From assembly GCF_000429985.1 (NCBI RefSeq), contig NZ_AUCX01000020.1:1-64000 (forward strand): a stretch of DNA of 64,000 bases, in the 5' to 3' direction. Position numbers and translations under genes: made by a program. Shown here one piece after another: positions 35,214 through 41,872 of this stretch (the stretch's first letter is position 1; every line of letters begins with the position of its first letter). Source of the stretch: Maridesulfovibrio bastinii DSM 16055 (lineage in GTDB: Bacteria > Desulfobacterota > Desulfovibrionia > Desulfovibrionales > Desulfovibrionaceae). Under the pieces are notes generated by a model. That model did no database searches and was not told where the DNA came from. It worked only from the letters and a program-made list of their open reading frames with translations.

Positions 35214-35341
35214 CTTGGAAAGCCGGATAAGCACTACCGTAAACCTGCTTAGAAAAGACTGAAACAGGCTGTAGCGGCTGCAATGCTGCTAAAATGCATA
35301 ATCTGAAATTCTTACTTAAAACCTGTCCTGTTTTCGATCAT

Positions 35342-35358
35342 TGTTCATCTTTGGAACA
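35342..35358. promoter_or_regulatory. AcoR-type palindrome between divergent sigma-54 promoters
   Basis: TGTTC-ATCTTTG-GAACA is a perfect copy of the palindrome found twice upstream of acoC. It is placed about 111 bases before the AhpD-like start site and 164 before the lipB start site, so it could serve both. Confidence 0.65.
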
Positions 35359-35434
35359 TCTTATGAACGTTATTTCAGCGAGTTATGGTTTAGTTTTCAG
35401 CTAAAAACACTGGTATAAGAGCTAAAAGGATATG

Positions 35435-35450
35435 AGGCATACTCTTTGCT
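35435..35450 (+). promoter_or_regulatory. Sigma-54 promoter of the AhpD-like gene
   Basis: AGGCATACTCTTTGCT has GG and GC ten bases apart and the TTGCT -12 element. The predicted start is about 31 bases before the ATG at 35492. Confidence 0.7.
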
Positions 35451-35491
35451 TAACATGCTGTATCTCAATATTTAACACAGGAGAAAAAACA

Positions 35492-35818
35492 ATGGATGCA
35501 GCAGAAAAAGCAGCGAACACTTTGGCTAAAATGACTCAGAAGGCTGGAGACGTATTTCCTAAATATCTTGCCTTTACTAAAGAAATATCCGAATTCGGAC
35601 CTATTGATCATAAAACACAGGAACTCATACATGTGGCCTGTTCAATGATGTCTCAGTGCGAAATGTGCATCTCCCTCCATATTCAGGGCGCCGCAAGTCA
35701 TGGTGCCAGCAAGGAGGAAATCATGCAGGCGGCTATGCTGGCTATTTCAATGGGAGGCTCTCCCAAGGTTATGTACATGCACTATGTTTTTGATGAACTC
35801 GAAGATCTGTTCGATTAG
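35492..35818 (+). CDS. AhpD/carboxymuconolactone decarboxylase family protein
   Basis: The 108-residue all-helical CMD-family protein has the AhpD redox triad CEMCISLH (C-x2-C-x3-H) and a preceding Glu in TQELIHV. AhpD proteins are disulfide oxidoreductases; in mycobacteria AhpD takes electrons from the lipoyl group of an E2. The gene has its own sigma-54 promoter with the palindrome shared with lipBA, tying it to lipoyl-dependent metabolism. The start at 35492 has CAGGAG upstream. Confidence 0.8.
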   Translation: MDAAEKAANTLAKMTQKAGDVFPKYLAFTKEISEFGPIDHKTQELIHVACSMMSQCEMCISLHIQGAASHGASKEEIMQAAMLAISMGGSPKVMYMHYVFDELEDLFD

Positions 35819-35840
35819 TGTGTGCCGGTAATTATTTTGT

Positions 35841-35868
35841 GCCGGCGGGAAAGTTTTTTTCCGCCGGC
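35841..35868 (+). terminator. GC-rich hairpin after the AhpD-like gene
   Basis: GCCGGCGG and CCGCCGGC pair around a T-rich loop. There is no T tract after it, so it may attenuate rather than stop transcription into the next gene. Confidence 0.5.
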
Positions 35869-35924
35869 AACCTGCCATACCGGTGATGCTGTTGCACAGC
35901 CTTTAAAAGAAAAAAGAGGATTTG

Positions 35925-36314
35925 ATGGAAATAAAAACCCATGATCAGATTGATCGTTCTTTGTGCGGCAACCCCGTTGTGGTGGAAGAAGGCAGAAGTG
36001 AAGTAAAGCTGGAATGTCTTCAGAGTATGGCCGCTGATGCCAGTGGACTGGTTCACGGTGGTTTTATATTCGGGCTTGCTGATTATGCCGCTATGCTTGC
36101 TGTAAACCATCCTAATGTTGTGCTTGGCGGAGCGGAAACCCGTTTTTTAAAACCGTCAGTAGTCGGTGATGTGCTGCTGGCAAAAGCTGAATGCCTGCCC
36201 TCAGAAGGGCGCAAACATTGCGTCAAAGTGGAAGTTTTCTGCGGAGAAGATATGGTTTTCAGCGGGGCTTTTACCTGTTTTGTGACCAAAGAACATGTCC
36301 TTGCAGGCAAATAG
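35925..36314 (+). CDS. Hotdog-fold thioesterase (PaaI-like)
   Basis: About 129 residues. DASGLVHGGFIFGLADYAAMLAVNH is the PaaI/HGG helix motif, and the fold ends in FSGAFTCFVTKEHVL. Likely hydrolyses an acyl-CoA; the substrate is unknown. ATG 35925 has AGAGGA upstream. It may be read through from the AhpD-like gene 106 bases before. Confidence 0.75.
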   Translation: MEIKTHDQIDRSLCGNPVVVEEGRSEVKLECLQSMAADASGLVHGGFIFGLADYAAMLAVNHPNVVLGGAETRFLKPSVVGDVLLAKAECLPSEGRKHCVKVEVFCGEDMVFSGAFTCFVTKEHVLAGK

Positions 36315-36335
36315 CAATAGCAGAATATAGTAGTA

Positions 36336-36383
36336 AAAAAGTGCAGAATCACCTTATATTAGGGCTTGATCCTGCACTTTTTA
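36336..36383. terminator. Bidirectional terminator ending the aco operon and the thioesterase unit
   Basis: AAAGTGCAGAATCA pairs with TGATCCTGCACTTT with one mismatch, flanked by A and T runs. Confidence 0.85.
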
Positions 36384-36393
36384 TGAAAATCAG

Positions 36394-36699
36394 CTAGAAA
36401 AGTTTATCACCGCTGACATTGCCCAGTCCGGGATGAATATCAAACCGGACAACACCCACAGGCACGTCCACAGCTGCCGCAATCTTTGCTGTTCCGGCTG
36501 TTCCGAATCCTCCGCAAAGTTCAATCGCCTTTATTCCTTCTTTTTCAACAAGGTCTTTGGCCAGTTGTTCCGCCTGAGCATAGCTGCTTACAGATATGGC
36601 GAGCAGATCCACAGCCCCTGTACGCACCCAGCTTTTATGCTCTTCGGGATTGCCGTCAGGTGATATGAAAATAAATGCCGCTTTAAGTACTTCACTCAT
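36394..36699 (-). CDS. DUF6506-like small protein, last gene of the aco operon
   Basis: About 101 residues: MSEVLKAAFIFISPDGNPEEHKSWV, then IKAIELCGGFGTAGTAKIAAAV and VGVVRFDIHPGLGN. I associate it with DUF6506, a small conserved family of unknown role. The start has GGAG upstream and lies 20 bases after acoX. It is the distal gene of the operon. Confidence 0.65.
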   Translation of the reverse strand: MSEVLKAAFIFISPDGNPEEHKSWVRTGAVDLLAISVSSYAQAEQLAKDLVEKEGIKAIELCGGFGTAGTAKIAAAVDVPVGVVRFDIHPGLGNVSGDKLF

Positions 36700-36719
36700 A
36701 ATTGCTCCAATTCTGGTGG

Positions 36720-37706
36720 TTACGGTTGATGGAAAAGTCCTTCTTCTCTGGCTGCATTCATAGTTCTTTCTATATTGATAACCCTCGGGCCTTCGGTATT
36801 CAACCTTATTCCGGCACATGAACCACGATGAATTTCAACTTCTCTTTCACCGTCAACGGCAATGATACCGGGGGAGACGTTAATGGGAAAAAATTGTCCC
36901 GGTGTCATTTCGTGGATTTCTTTTATAGGAACCTCAGCAAACATTCCCGGTGCTATTGCTGCTGTAACTGTTGAAGAAGCCGGACTTCCCAGAGTCAGTG
37001 CCATTGCGCGCGGTTCTTCCGGGAGAATCTCAGATATCTGTCCACCTACAGCTGAAAGACCGATAGAGCAGGCGCTACAGCGCGTGAGAAACAGCTGCGG
37101 TATTTTTTCCATTTTCCAGACAGCTTTTGAGGCCAGAAAAATATCATCATACACCGCAGCATCCACCAGGGCGATGTCAACCACGGCATCATCAATCAAA
37201 ATATCAAACATGCATGATTTAAAGCAGCATTTTGAGAGAGGCAGTTTCCCGCATGCCACCAGACCTGCCGCAAGCCCGGCTATGGTTGCTTCAGCCATAT
37301 ATGGAAAAACATTGTTCGTTCCGGTGGACAGTGGCAGAACAGGGACAGCCACAGTTCCTTTGCAGGCGACTCTGCTTGTACCGTCTCCGCCTAAGATTAT
37401 CAGACTTTTTGCCCCCAATGTCTCCATTATGCCTGCCGCGACCATGGTATCGGTCTGATTGTTTTTGACGGGCATTTCTATGGGTTCTATCGGAATGGAT
37501 GGTGAGATTGAATTGAGGGCGCGGGGAACAATCTGATATGAATCAGGCATGTATAGTATTTTCGTAACCCCGGAACGTTCAAGACCTATAATCAGTCTGC
37601 GGACCATTCGGACCTTTTCCTGATTATCAAAAATACTGCCGTGTGCCACCAGACGTCTTATATCTTTGCCGGAAGCCGGATTTGCGATAATTGCTGCAAT
37701 GCTCAA
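36720..37706 (-). CDS. acoX: AcoX-like NAD kinase-fold protein of acetoin operons
   Basis: The 328-residue protein has an ATP-NAD kinase-like fold with IIANPASGKDIRRLVAHGS at the N terminus, IILGGDGTSRVACKG (the GGDGT nucleotide motif) and PLSTGTNNVFPYMAEATIAG. AcoX is a usual member of acetoin dehydrogenase operons, though its reaction is not established. It follows acoB by 61 bases holding a hairpin. Confidence 0.85.
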   Translation of the reverse strand: MSIAAIIANPASGKDIRRLVAHGSIFDNQEKVRMVRRLIIGLERSGVTKILYMPDSYQIVPRALNSISPSIPIEPIEMPVKNNQTDTMVAAGIMETLGAKSLIILGGDGTSRVACKGTVAVPVLPLSTGTNNVFPYMAEATIAGLAAGLVACGKLPLSKCCFKSCMFDILIDDAVVDIALVDAAVYDDIFLASKAVWKMEKIPQLFLTRCSACSIGLSAVGGQISEILPEEPRAMALTLGSPASSTVTAAIAPGMFAEVPIKEIHEMTPGQFFPINVSPGIIAVDGEREVEIHRGSCAGIRLNTEGPRVINIERTMNAAREEGLFHQP

Positions 37707-37727
37707 TATTCTGCCCCGTGAAATTTA

Positions 37728-37760
37728 AAGGGAGAACAGCCGTGAGAACTGCCCTCCCTT
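37728..37760 (-). terminator. Intra-operon hairpin between acoB and acoX
   Basis: AAGGGAG and CTCCCTT pair, with an inner CAG/CTG pairing. The tail on the minus strand is only TAAATTT. It probably lowers rather than stops transcription into acoX, or stabilises the acoB end. Confidence 0.5.
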
Positions 37761-37767
37761 CAGGTGA

Positions 37768-38739
37768 TTAGCGAATGCTCTTTACTGCTTCAACGATATC
37801 TTCAACTCCGGGAACATAATGCTGTTCCAGGGGAGGAGAGAAGGGTACCGGGCAGAACGGAGCCCCGACACGCTTTACAGGAGCATCCAGATATTCGAGA
37901 GCCTCCTCAGCGACAAATGCAGCTATTTCTGCTCCGGGGCCGGCGAAACGAACCGCTTCATGAGCAACAACAAGTGCATGTGTCTTTTTGACGGATTCGA
38001 GGATGGTTTCGGTATCAAGCGGCAGTACACAGCGCGGGTCGACCACTTCTGCTTCAATGCCGTCTGCTTTAAGTTTTTCAGCTGCGGCAAGAGCTGTGTA
38101 GACCATCTGTGATGTGGCTACGATTGTAACATCACTGCCTTCACGTTTGATGTCTGCTTTGCCGATTTCAATGGTATAACTTTCATCCGGGACTTCCCCG
38201 CTGACACCGTAGAGCATTTTATGCTCAAGAAAAACCACCGGATTGTCATCGCGAATGGCACTGATGAGCAGTCCCTTGGCATCATAAGGGGTTGAAGGAA
38301 TGGCGACTTTCAATCCGGGAATATTCATAAACCATGATTCAAGGCATTGTGAATGCTGTGCAGCAGCGCCTATTCCGGCGCCCTGAGGCATGCGCAGAGT
38401 CATGGGAACAGTGGATTTGCCGCCGAACATGTAACGCATTTTGGCAGCCTGGTTGAACAGCTGGTCCATGGAAACTCCGATAAAGTCCACGAACATCAGT
38501 TCCGCCACAGGGCGCAGACCGCTGAAAGCCGCACCGGTTGCAGCACCGACTATTGCACTTTCGGTGATAGGTGTGTCTATTACACGTTCTTCCCCGAATT
38601 TATCAAAAAGGCCCTGAGTGACACCGAAGCAACCTCCGAACTGTCCCACGTCTTCGCCGAGAATGAACACATTCTCATCTTGCTCCATTTCCTGTCTCAA
38701 AGCTTCATTGAGTGCTTGAAGATATGTTTTTTCGGACAT
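37768..38739 (-). CDS. acoB: Acetoin dehydrogenase E1 beta subunit
   Basis: The 323-residue transketolase-like E1 beta has YLQALNEALRQEMEQDENVFILGEDVG, TPITESAIVGAATGAAFSGLRPVAELMF, and RVGAPFCPVPFSPPLEQHYVPG at the end. It pairs with AcoA to form the thiamine-diphosphate E1 that cleaves acetoin to acetaldehyde and an acetyl group on the E2 lipoyl arm. It could be mistaken for pyruvate dehydrogenase beta; the acoX neighbour and AcoR-type regulator favour acetoin. Confidence 0.9.
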   Translation of the reverse strand: MSEKTYLQALNEALRQEMEQDENVFILGEDVGQFGGCFGVTQGLFDKFGEERVIDTPITESAIVGAATGAAFSGLRPVAELMFVDFIGVSMDQLFNQAAKMRYMFGGKSTVPMTLRMPQGAGIGAAAQHSQCLESWFMNIPGLKVAIPSTPYDAKGLLISAIRDDNPVVFLEHKMLYGVSGEVPDESYTIEIGKADIKREGSDVTIVATSQMVYTALAAAEKLKADGIEAEVVDPRCVLPLDTETILESVKKTHALVVAHEAVRFAGPGAEIAAFVAEEALEYLDAPVKRVGAPFCPVPFSPPLEQHYVPGVEDIVEAVKSIR

Positions 38740-38790
38740 TATATTCTCCGTTGAATTTAGTATGAATTATTGAAAATTAACTGGATTGCC

Positions 38791-39750
38791 TTAGGCGTAA
38801 ACGTCATCCATAAGCGCACTGACAGGCGGCAGTGGACTTTCCTTGGCAAAGGCAACAGCATCATCAATTTCTTCGGAAATACGAGCTTTGATTTTTTCGA
38901 CTTCTTTTTCTGTAAGAGTCTTGTTTTCCAGAAGTTTTGCTTCAAAGCGCGGGATAGGATCTTTCTCCATCCAGTCCTTTAATTCCTGATCACAACGATA
39001 GGTGCAGGCATCCCCTTCAAAATGCCCGCGCCAGCGGTATGTTTTGCACTCAACAAGTGAGGGGCCTTCGCCGTTGCGAGCCCTCTTAACTGCTTCTGCA
39101 ATAGCTTCCTGAACAGCAAGAACATCGTTGCCGTCTACTACTACGCCGGGCATATCGTATGCGGCTGCACGGTCGGCAATATCAACAACTGCCATGGATT
39201 TGCACTGCGGGCAGGATATTCCATATCCGTTGTTTTCGTTGACGAATACTAAAGGCAGTTTCCATGCACTGGCCATGTTCAGGGATTCCTGAGTTGTTCC
39301 CTGATTGGATGCTCCGTCGCCGAAAAAGCAGAGAGTCACGTTATCGGAATGTTTGTATTTGGAAGCCAGAGCTGCGCCGACGGCAAGAGGTCCACCGCCA
39401 CCTACGATTCCGTTTGCTCCGAGTATACCGAGGTTAAGATCGGCGATATGCATCGAACCGCCTTTTCCTTTGCAGTATCCGGTCTGCCTTCCGAAGATTT
39501 CAGCCATCATGAGCTTAACATCTCCGCCTTTGGCAAGGAGGTGTCCGTGACCGCGGTGGGTACTGGAAATCATATCGGCATCGGTGAGCACTGAACAGGC
39601 TCCGGTGGCGACAGCTTCTTCCCCGAGGTAAAGGTGTACGAAGCCGGGAATTTCGCCTGCGGCGAAAAGTTCCTGCAGCTTCAGCTCAAACATCCTGATC
39701 CTGTTCATGGTTTCGTACATTTGAGTCAATGTCTTCTTGCTGAGAGCCAT
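38791..39750 (-). CDS. acoA: Acetoin dehydrogenase E1 alpha subunit
   Basis: The 319-residue protein has THRGHGHLLAKG, KGKGGSMHIADL and the thiamine-diphosphate motif GDGASNQGTTQESLNMA ending in ENN. The order E2-Lin0512-E1 alpha-E1 beta-acoX is read from the sigma-54 promoter at 41595-41611. Spacing to acoB is 51 bases. Confidence 0.9.
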   Translation of the reverse strand: MALSKKTLTQMYETMNRIRMFELKLQELFAAGEIPGFVHLYLGEEAVATGACSVLTDADMISSTHRGHGHLLAKGGDVKLMMAEIFGRQTGYCKGKGGSMHIADLNLGILGANGIVGGGGPLAVGAALASKYKHSDNVTLCFFGDGASNQGTTQESLNMASAWKLPLVFVNENNGYGISCPQCKSMAVVDIADRAAAYDMPGVVVDGNDVLAVQEAIAEAVKRARNGEGPSLVECKTYRWRGHFEGDACTYRCDQELKDWMEKDPIPRFEAKLLENKTLTEKEVEKIKARISEEIDDAVAFAKESPLPPVSALMDDVYA

Positions 39751-39808
39751 TGTTGTTTACTCCTCTGGATTGTTCAGCCCGGTAATGATTAATACGGGCC
39801 TGTTTTTC

Positions 39809-40201
39809 CTATGCTTCTTCTATTTCAGCCCCGTCCTTTTCCATCCCGATGGAGACGGTCAGAGCGGCGCATGCGATGACAATATTGCTTACCCCCGGGG
39901 CAAAGCAGGGAACTTCTATTCCCGGTACGCTCATCCCGCCTTTGGTCACATTAAGTGATGCTTCACCTATTGGAATGACAGCGAGGACAGCTTCATGGTC
40001 AACTTCTTCCGGTACAGGCACGGCAATTTCCGCGTGGACAAAAACATCCTGAAAGCGGTCCCTGCCGCATATTTCAACAATGCCGCATAAACATATTCTT
40101 GATACCGCATCACGGACTGCTCTTATGGCGGCTTTGGTCATATCCTCGCCGTGCAGGTCGGCTGCGTATCCAAGTTCTATGGCAAACCGTTTTCGGGACA
40201 T
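39809..40201 (-). CDS. Lin0512 family protein inside the aco operon
   Basis: The 130-residue protein MSRKRFAIELGYAADLHGEDMTKAAIRAVRDAVSRICLCGI matches the Lin0512 family, of unknown function. It lies 7 bases after acoC and 58 before acoA, so it is firmly within the operon. The conserved His-Gly-x-Asp-Met-Thr and Cys-Leu-Cys residues may be functional. Confidence 0.75.
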   Translation of the reverse strand: MSRKRFAIELGYAADLHGEDMTKAAIRAVRDAVSRICLCGIVEICGRDRFQDVFVHAEIAVPVPEEVDHEAVLAVIPIGEASLNVTKGGMSVPGIEVPCFAPGVSNIVIACAALTVSIGMEKDGAEIEEA

Positions 40202-40208
40202 ATCAATC

Positions 40209-41552
40209 CTACATTATCATCAGGCCGGGATTCTCAAGCATGTCTCCAAGCTCGCGCAGGAAGGCCATTGCCGGAGCTCCATCCGTAGCCATGTGGTTGA
40301 AGGTCAGGGAAAGGGTCATCATTGATCTGATCTGGATTTCGCCATCTTTAACAGCCGGCTTTTCAATAACTCTGCCAACGCCCAGAATTCCGGTTTCCGG
40401 TGGATTAAGGATCGGTGTGAAGCCATCCATTCCGAGCATGCTGACGTTGCTTATTGTGAACGTACCGCCGGATATCTCATCCATATCCAGTCCGCCGTTG
40501 CGGGCTCTTCCAGCTACATCACGAACTTTTGTTTTCAGTTCTTCCAGTGTGTAGGAATCAGCCATTTTTACGTTGGGAACTATCAATCCGTTTGGAAGAG
40601 CTACAGCTATTCCAAGGTTGACATAATTGTGCTGGTGAATGCCGTCATCCTGCGTTGTGGAGTTCATTATCGGATGGCGTTTTAAAGCGCAGCAGGTGGC
40701 GTAAGCGATGATGTCATTGTACGAGAGGCGGTATTCCTTATCGCGCTTGTTGCGTTCTCTAAGTGATGCGCGCAGGCGGACCATTTCCGTGACATCAAGT
40801 TCAACGAATACTGAGAGTTGTGCTGCACCGTTGAGGCTTGCCAGCATGTTGTCAGCGATGAGCTTGCGGACTCCGTCCATGGGGACGATGGTATCCTGTG
40901 CAACAGCTGCCGGCTGTGCTGCTGGCTGTTCAGCCACAGGATTCATGGCGCGCAGAATATCAGCTTTGGTGATTCGTCCGCCCTCACCGGTTCCGGTGAC
41001 CTGAGCAAGATCAATTCCTTTTTTACGGGCGAATTCAATGGCTTTCTTGCTGGCGTTGATGCCTTCGAAAGAAGCATCCGCCGCAGCCTGAACATCCTTC
41101 ATGGTTATGGAACCGTTACGACCTGTTCCGGTAACAGTTGAAAGGGATATGTTCAGTTCTTTTGCCAGCTTTCTGGCTGCTGGCATGGCTTTAATGAAGT
41201 CTCCTTCATCTTTTGTTGATTCTGTTGAGTCTGAAGTCTCCTTGGGGGAATCTTTCACCGCGTCGGCTTCACCGGAAGAAGCTTTTCCGGCTTCTGCCTT
41301 TGCCGGTGTCTCACCTTCAGCGGCAATGATTGCAAGAACAGCCTGAACTTCAGCCACTTCTCCTTCCGGCACGATGATCTGATAAAGGATACCACTGGCT
41401 GGAGATTCAACCGAGTTGGTTATTTTGTCGGTCTCGACTTCAAAGAGCGGCTCCCCGGCTTCAACCGGGTCTCCTTCACCTTTGAGCCAGCGGACAACTT
41501 TACCTTCTTTCATGGTTAAGCCCCATTTGGGCATTATCACTTCTTGAGCCAT
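40209..41552 (-). CDS. acoC: Dihydrolipoamide acetyltransferase E2 of the acetoin complex
   Basis: The 447-residue protein has a lipoyl domain (1-77) with the modified Lys in ETDKITN (K43), then an Ala/Ser/Glu-rich linker. Two peripheral subunit-binding domains follow in tandem (about 121-157 and 167-203, both with VTGTG). The catalytic core has NHMATDG as the acetyltransferase His-x3-Asp-Gly motif. Only one binding domain is usual. No dihydrolipoamide dehydrogenase (E3) gene is present in the window. Confidence 0.9.
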   Translation of the reverse strand: MAQEVIMPKWGLTMKEGKVVRWLKGEGDPVEAGEPLFEVETDKITNSVESPASGILYQIIVPEGEVAEVQAVLAIIAAEGETPAKAEAGKASSGEADAVKDSPKETSDSTESTKDEGDFIKAMPAARKLAKELNISLSTVTGTGRNGSITMKDVQAAADASFEGINASKKAIEFARKKGIDLAQVTGTGEGGRITKADILRAMNPVAEQPAAQPAAVAQDTIVPMDGVRKLIADNMLASLNGAAQLSVFVELDVTEMVRLRASLRERNKRDKEYRLSYNDIIAYATCCALKRHPIMNSTTQDDGIHQHNYVNLGIAVALPNGLIVPNVKMADSYTLEELKTKVRDVAGRARNGGLDMDEISGGTFTISNVSMLGMDGFTPILNPPETGILGVGRVIEKPAVKDGEIQIRSMMTLSLTFNHMATDGAPAMAFLRELGDMLENPGLMIM

Positions 41553-41594
41553 GACCGGTCCTCCTGATTTTAGTACTTAGTTGAAATCGGGAAT

Positions 41595-41611
41595 AGCAAT
41601 GGTGATGCCAA
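41595..41611 (-). promoter_or_regulatory. Sigma-54 promoter of the aco operon
   Basis: On the minus strand TTGGCATCACCATTGCT has GG and GC ten bases apart with a TTGCT -12 element. The predicted start is about 32 bases before the acoC ATG. Confidence 0.8.
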
Positions 41612-41673
41612 GAATATAAGTGTATAAATATCAATACCTTGTTTGGGAGTTATGGAGATTGGATATAAATGTG

Positions 41674-41690
41674 TGTTCTGTAGTTGAACA
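41674..41690. promoter_or_regulatory. AcoR-type palindrome, proximal
   Basis: TGTTC-TGTAGTT-GAACA is a perfect inverted repeat with a seven-base spacer, centred about 98 bases before the aco start. Confidence 0.65.
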
Positions 41691-41776
41691 AACAGACCTG
41701 AGAGCTATAGCGAGTGTTTTAATTGGTGTAACAGTATGAAATTAAATACTTTTATTGCGTTACTAGTCCGTTTATG

Positions 41777-41793
41777 TGTTCGAATTATGAACA
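41777..41793. promoter_or_regulatory. AcoR-type palindrome, distal
   Basis: TGTTC-GAATTAT-GAACA, extended by a G/C pair, is 103 bases (about ten helical turns) from the proximal copy and on the same DNA face. It also lies in the upstream region of acoR. Confidence 0.65.
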
Positions 41794-41872
41794 CTTGACA
41801 TGTGGAATGCCGTTGCGTCAGATAATAATTCAATTAACTACAATAAAAACTGCCTTGCCATGGAGACTGAGA

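Noticed and set aside
37768-39750. Pyruvate dehydrogenase E1 subunits
   Set aside because: acoX, the divergent AcoR-type activator and the butanediol dehydrogenase with a matching site favour acetoin dehydrogenase; assay would still be needed to exclude pyruvate.
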